Assembly: GCA_030622395.1 (NCBI GenBank)
Contig: JAUXGF010000008.1
Location: forward strand, 1-14,958
Reading direction: 5' to 3'
Source: Calditrichaceae bacterium
Lineage (GTDB): Bacteria; Calditrichota; Calditrichia; Calditrichales; Calditrichaceae
Length of the DNA: 14,958 bases
The notes under the pieces: model-generated
What the model was told of the DNA's origin: nothing
Database searches by the model: none
What the model saw: the letters and a program-made list of their open reading frames with translations, nothing else
Shown here: in pieces, positions 1-6,515 of the stretch
How positions within the stretch are numbered: position 1 is the stretch's first letter
Layout of the letters: each line of letters begins with the position of its first letter
Position numbers and translations under genes: made by a program

Positions 1-114
1 CTTATTTTTAGATAATTTAATAAGGTTTTTGATTTTTTGTGTTTCCTTTTTCTATTAAGGTTTAACCAAATAAATAAGGTTTTTCCCGGTTCCTGTTTCA
101 ATTATCTATTATAG

Positions 115-156
115 TTAGTGTCTGAACAAAAAAGTGCTTTTTCGTTCAGACACTAA
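115..156. repeat. Perfect 13-bp inverted repeat (hairpin)
   Basis: Left arm TTAGTGTCTGAAC at 115-127 pairs perfectly with GTTCAGACACTAA at 144-156. The 16-base interior also has an A-run facing a T-run, so the stem can extend with a bulge. It could be a terminator of a gene left of the window or part of a dispersed repeat: the right arm plus its flank recurs in altered form at 5627-5646. Confidence 0.7.
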
Positions 157-364
157 TTAATTGGCGGGCATATCCTGTTTCCTAAAATTTATTTTATTTG
201 ATCTATAAACATTATGATATATGACACAGCTTCTCCCCTTGTTTCACTGACGAACGGACTGTTTTCTTTTAGTTTATAAATCATAATAAATATAACATAA
301 GGCCGGTTTTTTATCAATTATTTAAATTTATTTGCAATTTGAAAGTTCTACTTGCATTTTGCAG

Positions 365-397
365 AAATTTGTTTTAATTAGACGTTAAAACAAATTT
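365..397. repeat. Perfect 13-bp AT-rich inverted repeat upstream of the MBL gene
   Basis: Arms AAATTTGTTTTAA (365-377) and TTAAAACAAATTT (385-397) are perfect complements around a 7-base loop. The element lies about 130 bases before the start codon of the hydrolase gene. It might be an operator, a transcript hairpin or a terminator. No T-run follows on either strand, which argues against a classical terminator. Confidence 0.6.
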
Positions 398-516
398 AGG
401 CGATTTTCCCGTAAAGGCGGGATTATTCATTTTCAACTTGTTCGATATTTTTTCCCTGATTTGGGATAAAAGTTTAAATAAAAATCTTTTACTACTTTTT
501 AATATAAATTTTTTAA

Positions 517-523
517 GAAGGAG
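517..523 (+). promoter_or_regulatory. Shine-Dalgarno site of the MBL gene
   Basis: AAGAAGGAGTAAGCCATG spans the site and start codon. The AAGGAG core is complementary to the 16S rRNA 3' end at normal spacing and fixes the start at 530. It also shows that this organism uses canonical Shine-Dalgarno sites, which matters for judging other starts here. Confidence 0.75.
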
Positions 524-529
524 TAAGCC

Positions 530-1369
530 ATGTTGTCAAATGTTAAACTAACCATTTTAGCGGAAAACAGAGTTACCAATCCCAAACTAATCGCAGAGCA
601 GGGATTTTCTGTTTTTGTTGAAACGGATAACGGTAATATTTTATTTGACGTGGGACAAACCGATGCTTTTTTAAAAAATGCCCGTCAATTGAATATTGAC
701 TTAAATACGGTTGAAAAAATAGTTCTCAGCCACGGGCATTTTGATCACACCGGGGGGCTTCCTTATTTTTTTAAAGAAGTGAAGTCGTGTGAAGTTTTTT
801 GTCATCCGGCTTTAATGAATAAAAAATATCATGTATATCCGGCGGGCAGATTAGATATTGGGGTTCCATGGGAAAAGAAGGAACTTAAATCTCTGGGCGC
901 AAAATTTGTTTTTAAAACCCACGCTTATGAGATAATACCCGACGTTTGGATATCGGGCGAGATTCCGCGTCATTCCAAATATGAATATATTGATGAATCG
1001 TATCAGCAGCGGATTCTGGAAAGTTATATCCATGATGAGATTCATGATGATATGTGCCTGATTATTAATACAAAAAAGGGGTTGGTAATTATTCTCGGCT
1101 GCGGACATGCCGGACCTGTTAACTCGATTAAGCATGCCATGCGCGTTACGGATAATAAAACTATTTATGCATTATTAGGCGGCATGCATTTACAGCATAG
1201 TCCGGATAAAAAAATTGTAAAGATAGTAAAAAATTTAAAAATACTAAATCCTGAATTCATAGCGCCGTTGCACTGCACTGGTTTTACAGCTATAAACCGG
1301 ATATTTAATTTATTCAAAGACCGCGTTCTACTTATGAATGTCGGCGACAGTTTTGAAGTAAAAGAATAA
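530..1369 (+). CDS. MBL-fold metallohydrolase, DHPRP-synthase-like (COG1237 type)
   Basis: This predicted 279-residue cytoplasmic metallo-beta-lactamase-fold enzyme has the metal-binding motif HGHFDHTGG at residues 68-76 (H68, H70, D72, H73). Further family motifs are GCGHAG around H193, GGMHLQ near 217-222 and APLHCTG with H248. This pattern fits the family annotated as 7,8-dihydropterin-6-methyl-4-(beta-D-ribofuranosyl)-aminobenzene-5'-phosphate synthase, originally named from a methanopterin-pathway activity in archaea. Most bacterial members have no demonstrated substrate, so the name should be read as a family label. There is no signal peptide and the length is normal. The ATG is supported by AAGGAG about 7 bases upstream. 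The gene stands alone on the plus strand, with a dead transposase downstream and no obvious operon partner. Confidence 0.9.
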   Translation: MLSNVKLTILAENRVTNPKLIAEQGFSVFVETDNGNILFDVGQTDAFLKNARQLNIDLNTVEKIVLSHGHFDHTGGLPYFFKEVKSCEVFCHPALMNKKYHVYPAGRLDIGVPWEKKELKSLGAKFVFKTHAYEIIPDVWISGEIPRHSKYEYIDESYQQRILESYIHDEIHDDMCLIINTKKGLVIILGCGHAGPVNSIKHAMRVTDNKTIYALLGGMHLQHSPDKKIVKIVKNLKILNPEFIAPLHCTGFTAINRIFNLFKDRVLLMNVGDSFEVKE

Positions 1370-1587
1370 TGAGATATGGAAGCATCCCCTATACCTCTTC
1401 CTTGATAGGGCAGAGATTTGCATACGCTTAACGCTGAGGGGTATATATGACTTTTATGGCTTTTTGTGGTCTGAAAATTCAGAACTCCTGACCTACATAT
1501 AGAGAAATCAACAATTATCTGCAATTGATTCGCAAATCAAATTGTCATATTTTGTAAAGAAAAATAACCGGAATAGGACAAATAAAT

Positions 1588-2360
1588 ATGCAGATGCAAC
1601 TACCATTTTTTCCGTCCAAAACCACATTAATATCAAAAACTTGGGGAGTTTTTAAAGAAAGATGACTCAGTCTATTATCTCCACAACGGTTCTCCAATTT
1701 ATACACATCACAAGGATGATATTAACACTTACCGATATGTAATTGCTTCATTAATTGTTAACAATTCTTGCAGCGCTTCTAATTTAAGTAAAGTATTTGG
1801 CTTCAGTGTTCGCAATTTTCACAGATATGCCAAACGTTTACCCGAAGGAGGATCCGACGCTTTTTTTAATCCGGTTGACAACGGGGGCAAATGCCATAAA
1901 TTTACGCCGAAAAAGCAGCAAGAGGCGCAGAAATATCTGGATATAGGATATTCACAACTTAAAACGGCAAAAATAATAGGTGTAAGTGAAGCTGCCATTC
2001 GTTATCATCTTAAAAAAGGCTCTTTAAAAAAAATCGGGATCATTAGAGCGGTTAGAGAGTGTATCCGACAGAAATACCGAAGATGTTTTAGCGGGTGATG
2101 GTCTTGGAATAGCTGCAACCCGCCATGATAAACGTATGGCAGCTATCACTTGTCAATTAGATTGAACGCCAATTAAATTTGTTCCAAGCGAAGGCGTTGA
2201 TTATGGCGCTGTATTGTTTTTATTGCCCTCTCTAATTGCCACAGGCTTACTAAGTTACCAGAATCACCATACTGCATTATCCGGTTATTATGATTTAGAT
2301 GTTATCATTTTAAGCCTTTCTTTTATGTATTTGTGCCTTTTGCCGGATAAACATTCATAA
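1588..2360 (+). pseudogene. Decayed transposase (two frameshifts, one stop, C-terminus lost)
   Basis: Three overlapping reading frames together give a transposase-like protein. The first runs from ATG 1588 to a TGA at 1663 (ending ..TWGVFKER). The second opens at 1661 with DDSVYYLHNGSPIYTH and runs to 2098. It contains two helix-turn-helix-like stretches, around NLSKVFGFSVRNFHRYAKRL and TAKIIGVSEAAIRYHLKKG. The third continues from about 2034 (SGSLERLESVSDRNTEDVLA) past an internal TGA at 2163 into GVDYGAVLFLLPSLIATGLL and a stop at 2358. The second shift falls in an eight-A tract (2026-2033). The order matches a group of bacterial transposases with N-terminal HTH domains and a central GV.Y...L..LP.L...GLL segment, recalled from memory; I do not assign an IS family. 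No terminal inverted repeats or target duplication were found. Programmed frameshifting at the A-tract is possible, but the other lesions indicate decay. Confidence 0.75.
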
Positions 2361-2603
2361 ATATACGCTACGACACCCAAAACCTGCAAAATATCGATAT
2401 AACTCCTTAATTATCAATATACATTTTTAGACTTTTCAAAAACTGAGGAAAACAGGAAACAAGTTTTGAGGAGAAAGCAAAATGATATTTACAGGCATTA
2501 AGCGCTTAATGGATGGCGGTTAACCGCAAACGCTTGATGCCCTTCTCGTCGCGCTTATATCCACATTTTAAAAAGAAATAAATTATTCGGCAATTACATT
2601 GAT
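2361..2603. other. Intergenic region between dead transposase and vWA gene
   Basis: Contains possible further transposase debris to about 2450, then an AGGAG-preceded 13-codon mini-ORF (ATG at 2482, stop at 2521) embedded in nested palindromes (2494-2541). No substantial gene is visible. Confidence 0.5.
2494..2541. repeat. Nested palindrome cluster
   Basis: GGCATTAAGCG (2494-2504) pairs with CGCTTGATGCC (2531-2541) with a single T/G mismatch. Inside lie two perfect palindromes: ATTAAGCGCTTAAT (2497-2510) and GCGGTTAACCGC (2516-2527). The strand can therefore fold either as one long hairpin or as two short ones. It may be the end of the dead mobile element or a recombination site; function unknown. 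Confidence 0.6.
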
Positions 2604-4586
2604 CTAATTATTCAATCCTAATTGACGGTCAATTTTTATCTTTGTGATAGCCAATATTTCACCAGTTTCAACTCTAAGCAATTTAATAAATATCTCATAA
2701 TCTTTATTCTTACTATATAAGTTACCTGACAATAGCATTTCAGCTCCGATTAGTTTACCAACTTTGGATGTATTGGATTCATCGACAAATCCATAAAGTT
2801 GTAAGCCTAATTCTTCCATTATTTTCTGCAAATCAGCTCGTTCAGTCAGTTTGAAAGTTTTATTTTCACTTAAAGAAAAAATTAATTGTTCAGTAAAATA
2901 TTCAGAATCTAAATGGAATGAACTGTCCTTTGAAGAAATTGGCAGTACCCCTAATGGTGTATTATTTTCAATTTTGTAACTTGAATAATCACTCAGTTTT
3001 GAAATAGCTTCTGTAAATAATTTATTAAGTGTTTGTTCTTTAGTCTCATCAGCAATTTTAGTCGCCTGAAAATAATCCCCATCAATTCCAAATGGCTTAT
3101 CCGTGAGATGATCTAATTCTTCTTTAGCAATACGAATTATAATGGCTTCTAACTTATCTGTCTGATAATTTGAACCGGTATGATGACTCACACTTCCAGG
3201 TCTTCCACCCTCACTTTCTCCTTTTTCGCCATATGTTAAAAATATATATTTACTATATGTGAATTGAGAAATTTGACGAAGTACATATTCGCCTGATATA
3301 TTTAAACCACCTGTACCCACACTAAACAGTTTTATACCACATTCTTTAGCTTCATTTGCCGCATCGATATAAGTATACTCTTGTCCATAATCGAGATGAG
3401 GCGGCGCATCAGTTATAATAAAACCAAGGCGAAGGCCATTATCATTCCAATCTATTGCATGCATAGCCTTTTCAAGGGCTGATTGTAGATCTTCCGGCCC
3501 ATCACCACCACCATTAGCAGAGACTTTATTTAACTCCTCACGAAAATATTCCAGATCATCTGTTAAAGGAATAACCTTTGTAACATAATCATCATTTTTA
3601 TCACGATATAATACAAGTCCAAAACGTATTTTGGGCTTTGAACTAATTGAATTTAAATTTAAATGAATTATATCAATAGTTGCTATTAGTCTTTTTATTT
3701 CTTCTCCCATACTTCCTGTAGTATCGAGAATAAACAATATATCAAGAGGAACTTCATTGTACGCCTGTCGCTGTAATCCTATTTTTAATTCGACATTTCT
3801 TTCTCCGAAACGCGGTATTTCGACTTCATTATGAGGTTGATTATATGAATATTTCAATTTGTAGGATTGAAAATCTTGACTATAATTTGAAGGGAAAAAT
3901 AAATAAGATCCGTCAGCATAGCTTTTACCTTCAGATAAAATTTTCGGACCCGCATAAACTTGAATATGAGCATTGGGGACAGATTTACCATTATCATCTA
4001 AAACTTTGATATGAATGCGTTCACTAACATTATTTGGATAGTGATTAACTCTATTCTTGTATTTCTCTAAAAAATTAATAAAATAATTATACTGTTTATT
4101 GTCATCTGTAAAGCCTGCCTTCAAGCCAGATTTTAGAGGCACTGCTTTTCTTTTGGAAATTTTTGGTTCTACAGGTTTAGTAATTATTATTTTATCACTA
4201 TAAGTGGATTTAGAAGATGTCATATCTTTTGAGATCTTTGCCCTTTCAGCTGTAACTACGATTGCTTCAGCCATTTCCATTGCACTTGATGACATTTTTA
4301 TAACTAAATAAAAAGTGGAATCAGCAATCACTTCAACCCCAGTTAACTTTACAGCATTATATCCAATATAGATAGCTTGGATTGTATAACTACCAACCGG
4401 GACATTTTTAATTTCAAAAAAGCCGCTATTATCTGAAGAAGCTCCAAGCTTTGTATCTAAGACAAGAACATTGGCTCCTGGTAATGTTTCACCAGTCTCA
4501 CGATCAATTATTTTTCCGGCAATGCTTCCTGTATCCATTGCAAATAATCCGGAAAAGAAAAACGATAAAAAAATAATAATTCTCAT
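2604..4586 (-). CDS. Secreted vWA-domain protein with carboxypeptidase-regulatory N-terminus and CsgG/LpoB-like C-terminus
   Basis: This 660-residue protein starts with a signal peptide (MRIIIFLSFFFSGLFA) and is predicted to be exported. Residues 18-107 form a carboxypeptidase-D-regulatory-like beta domain (GSIAGKIIDRETGETLPGAN, later GSYTIQAIYIGY). It is followed by a TonB-receptor-like junction, EAIVVTAERAKISKDMTSS (about 107-125). Residues 188-275 look like a second small beta domain. A von Willebrand A domain spans about 281-450, with MIDAS motif D288-TTGSMG, GDGPED (361-366) and TDAPPH (392-397). Residues 545-655 resemble CsgG/FlgO/LpoB-type lipoprotein domains (TERADLQKIMEELGLQLYG, VGKLIGAEMLLSGNLY). 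The ATG is supported by GAGGA about 8 bases upstream. The gene stands alone. A role in protein-protein contacts at the envelope is inferred; no enzyme activity is evident. Its codons look more AT-rich than those of the pduST pair. Confidence 0.85.
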   Translation of the reverse strand: MRIIIFLSFFFSGLFAMDTGSIAGKIIDRETGETLPGANVLVLDTKLGASSDNSGFFEIKNVPVGSYTIQAIYIGYNAVKLTGVEVIADSTFYLVIKMSSSAMEMAEAIVVTAERAKISKDMTSSKSTYSDKIIITKPVEPKISKRKAVPLKSGLKAGFTDDNKQYNYFINFLEKYKNRVNHYPNNVSERIHIKVLDDNGKSVPNAHIQVYAGPKILSEGKSYADGSYLFFPSNYSQDFQSYKLKYSYNQPHNEVEIPRFGERNVELKIGLQRQAYNEVPLDILFILDTTGSMGEEIKRLIATIDIIHLNLNSISSKPKIRFGLVLYRDKNDDYVTKVIPLTDDLEYFREELNKVSANGGGDGPEDLQSALEKAMHAIDWNDNGLRLGFIITDAPPHLDYGQEYTYIDAANEAKECGIKLFSVGTGGLNISGEYVLRQISQFTYSKYIFLTYGEKGESEGGRPGSVSHHTGSNYQTDKLEAIIIRIAKEELDHLTDKPFGIDGDYFQATKIADETKEQTLNKLFTEAISKLSDYSSYKIENNTPLGVLPISSKDSSFHLDSEYFTEQLIFSLSENKTFKLTERADLQKIMEELGLQLYGFVDESNTSKVGKLIGAEMLLSGNLYSKNKDYEIFIKLLRVETGEILAITKIKIDRQLGLNN

Positions 4587-4888
4587 AAAAGTATCCTCAT
4601 GAATTTATTGAAAAATGACTAACATATTATTGACCGAAATTAGTTTAGGGCTTGACTTCAGTATCTCTAAATCAATATCACTTTTATCATATAAAATCAA
4701 CGCCTTAACTTCTATTCTTTAATCATGTAAAATGTTTAATCTTCACAAGTCATTTGCTGTTCTGTCATTAATTCACCCCGTTAAATAATATGTTTGAGCA
4801 TTTTCTAATCACATTAATTTTTTATTTAACAGGGTGAATTTGTAAAGCTATGTTCTTTAAAGGATTCCGTTTTCTGCAATTTGCCCAC
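4587..4888. other. Intergenic region with a 19-bp inverted repeat
   Basis: About 300 bases between the vWA gene and the truncated ATPase. It contains the vWA gene's leader, the inverted repeat at 4770-4840 and the 14-mer AAAGCTATGTTCTT (4844-4857), which recurs inverted at 11465-11478. On the minus strand a 10-codon ORF begins right after the repeat (ATG ACA GAA...) behind GGGGTG, but it is too short to support. Confidence 0.5.
4770..4840. repeat. 19-bp inverted repeat with one mismatch, 33-base spacer
   Basis: AATTCACCCCGTTAAATAA (4770-4788) pairs with TTATTTAACAGGGTGAATT (4822-4840), with a single C/A mismatch. The arms may be the termini of a tiny non-autonomous element or a large transcript hairpin. 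No T-run follows. Confidence 0.6.
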
Positions 4889-5326
4889 CTATGCTGATAA
4901 TCCCGCCAGCCATTTAGAAGCGTTCAAGATTCTTACATTTTTTATAAACATTTCCTGCCGGAGATGATGAAAATACCTGCCGGCTAAGGACTCGCCGCTC
5001 TGGCGAAAAGTTTCCATCCTGGCGCTTCCGGTAACAAGAATCGCCTGTCCCTTCTCCCTGCCGTCAAAGACGCCCTTCAAATACATTTTCCAGTTTTTCA
5101 TCTTATGTACTTCATCAAAGATGAGTAAATCGCACTCCGGCTTCCAGGCTGTTTTTAAAATGATGCGGCGATCTTCTTCCACGTCATAATTTAGATATTG
5201 AGGGGATTTATAAAAAGCCATAATCTGTTTGGCAAACCAAGTTTTTCCCACCTGCCTCGGACCTGTAATAAATACCATTTTCTTTTTTAAATCGCTAAGA
5301 ATGATTTCTTCAATATGTCTTTTCAT
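4889..5326 (-). pseudogene. Truncated AAA-family ATPase (COG1373/DUF4143-associated type), N-terminal part only
   Basis: Taking the second ATG (5326), the product is 145 residues starting MKRHIEEIIL. A frame three codons longer starts at 5335. It carries a Walker A motif GPRQVGKT, a Walker B motif LLIFDEVHK and the following VTGSAR and SGESLAGRY motifs in the order found in COG1373 ATPases. Those proteins normally run to roughly 370-400 residues and continue after LAGRY with a C-terminal DUF4143 domain. Here the recognisable sequence ends near residue 130 and the frame closes shortly after with an unrelated-looking tail ending KWLAGLSA. No continuation was found downstream in another frame, so I read it as a deletion remnant. 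No Shine-Dalgarno sequence precedes either ATG. A perfect palindrome touches the start (see 5334-5355). If expressed it could still bind ATP, but a complete function is unlikely. Confidence 0.75.
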
Positions 5327-5333
5327 AACGACC

Positions 5334-5361
5334 ATTTAGCAAGATATTGCTAAATAGTCAA
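5334..5361 (-). promoter_or_regulatory. Palindrome with adjoining TTGACT, possible operator/promoter of the ATPase gene
   Basis: ATTTAGCAA (5334-5342) and TTGCTAAAT (5347-5355) are perfect 9-bp arms around GATA. Read on the minus strand, TTGACT (5361-5356), a good -35 match, abuts the palindrome. A weak -10-like TAAATG falls about 17 bases later, so the palindrome would fill the promoter spacer as a repressor site would. The arms are seen directly; the promoter reading is inference, since the -10 is poor and would put the transcript start almost at the start codon. Confidence 0.4.
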
Positions 5362-5962
5362 GACTTTTTTGCATTTCACTGAGGAATAGTCAGGTTTTTC
5401 GTTTTGTTTATCAGCAGAACAACAAAATCATACTTTGGCTTTTGGGAGAGATTTGATGTCTCTATGTCGATTTATGTGGGTAAATATAATAATAAAAATA
5501 GCAAATATAATTTCGATCTCGCCAAAGGCGGATTAGCCTACCGGATAACCGAGGGGGAAAACCTATAAACCCTTGATATTTAGAGGCAATAGATTTATCC
5601 CTCCGCTTCGACAGTTTTGGTTAGTTTTCGTTCAGGCGCTAATTAATGACATCCCGAAACTCGGGCTGTTTCAGATTAAAATTTTAACCACTCCCGAACA
5701 CTGTCTTAAACAGACAGTGCGGGACGCCTTGTCCTATGGAACGGCGGAATTACACAAATATACACGAAAAAACTTATTAAATATCCAAACAGCCAATTTT
5801 CAGCTTTTTAAATTCAGTGTAGATCGGTGTTATTCGCGGCACAGCCGTCCCCGTGCGAGTGGCTAACCAATACTGCAACACCCGAAACTTCGGGGCAAAT
5901 GACCTAATGACAAGAATCTCAACTATTAATAAATTTGCCTGCCCTGTTCCTTCAAGCGTTCT
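5336..5962. other. Hairpin-rich intergenic region without a convincing gene
   Basis: Several GC-rich stem-loops occur here: CGCC-AAA-GGCG at 5520-5530, CCCGA-AAC-TCGGG at 5653-5665, a strong hairpin at 5693-5723, and CCCGAA/TTCGGG near 5883-5897, which lies downstream of pduT and might help end its transcript although no T-run follows. A 61-codon open stretch (5383-5568, plus strand, no good start) and a 97-codon frame starting with TTG at 5573 exist, but neither resembles a protein I know. Two short sequences recur elsewhere in the window (5627-5646 with 141-160; 5836-5852 with 12177-12193), so repeat debris is the better explanation. Confidence 0.55.
5693..5723. repeat. Strong stem-loop
   Basis: CCCG-AA-CACTGTCT at 5693-5706 faces AGACAGTG-CGGG at 5712-5723 around TAAAC. 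The 8-bp perfect inner stem and 4-bp outer stem are separated by a two-base bulge. Role unknown. Confidence 0.55.
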
Positions 5963-6514
5963 TTAAATAACTTCATTAATAATTTCCTTTCGCGGTGAAG
6001 CGATAACTATTTTTTCCACAAGCAGCCCCTTCTTTTCTATTATTGCCGAACCTGCGTCGACCGCGGCTTGAACATGCGCCACCTCGCCCGTAAAAGATAC
6101 ATAGCCCCGCCCGCCTATAGCCATGGCTAAATGGATAGTTATCAATTCAACATCAGCCGTTTTTACAGCCGCATCCGCCGCTTCGATAACCGACGCAACA
6201 GTAAATCCCTCGATAACGCCCAGGGCTTTGAGCTCCGGCAGATGCGCTGCGCCGCTGATTGCCGGGAAAATTGCCGGGTGCACATTTGGTATAATAAAAT
6301 GATCGACAACCGTATGCGCGCCAATGTCGATACCAGTTTCAATGCTGGCGTTAACCGCGTCTACATAGCCGCCTATTAAAACCATGTACTTCCCCGGACA
6401 GATAGTGCGGTTAACTACAATTTCCACATGCGCCGCTTTTAATACGGCGTCGGCAACCTCATAACCTTTGGCGATACTGGAAAGTTCGATAATGCCAATC
6501 GCTGAACCGGTCAT
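5963..6514 (-). CDS. pduT: PduT-like trimeric microcompartment shell protein with Fe-S site
   Basis: The 183-residue product consists of two tandem BMC domains (about 4-90 and 96-180), making it a BMC-T (pseudohexameric trimer) shell protein. Salmonella PduT is 184 residues. N-terminal AIGIIELSSIAKGYEVADA and the segment NRTICPGKYMVLIGG match PduT closely. Cys39 in TICPGKY corresponds to the PduT cysteine (Cys38) that, one from each subunit, binds a 4Fe-4S cluster in the trimer pore. The likely role is electron passage across a microcompartment shell with PduS. The ATG at 6514 has AAGGA about 8 bases upstream and sits one base after the pduS stop codon, so the genes are translationally coupled. 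A longer frame from 6565 overlaps pduS and adds 17 unrelated residues, so I reject it. Order pduS then pduT is the same as in the Salmonella pdu operon. Confidence 0.93.
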   Translation of the reverse strand: MTGSAIGIIELSSIAKGYEVADAVLKAAHVEIVVNRTICPGKYMVLIGGYVDAVNASIETGIDIGAHTVVDHFIIPNVHPAIFPAISGAAHLPELKALGVIEGFTVASVIEAADAAVKTADVELITIHLAMAIGGRGYVSFTGEVAHVQAAVDAGSAIIEKKGLLVEKIVIASPRKEIINEVI

Positions 6515-6515
6515 T

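Larger units (their letters stand above)
1..529. other. Intergenic leader region with two long inverted repeats
   Basis: No convincing reading frame was found in this AT-rich stretch. It holds two perfect 13-bp inverted repeats (115-156 and 365-397), annotated separately, and the ribosome-binding site of the downstream hydrolase gene. No tRNA or known riboswitch fold was recognised by eye. The region probably contains the promoter of the hydrolase gene, but I cannot point to a confident -35/-10 pair. Confidence 0.6.

Noticed and set aside
1165..1524. Minus-strand 119-codon frame
   Set aside because: About 200 bases of it lie antisense to the well-supported MBL gene, and the rest shows no protein-like features.
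5573..5866. Plus-strand 97-codon frame starting with TTG
   Set aside because: No ribosome site, no recognisable domain, and it spans several hairpins and repeat fragments.
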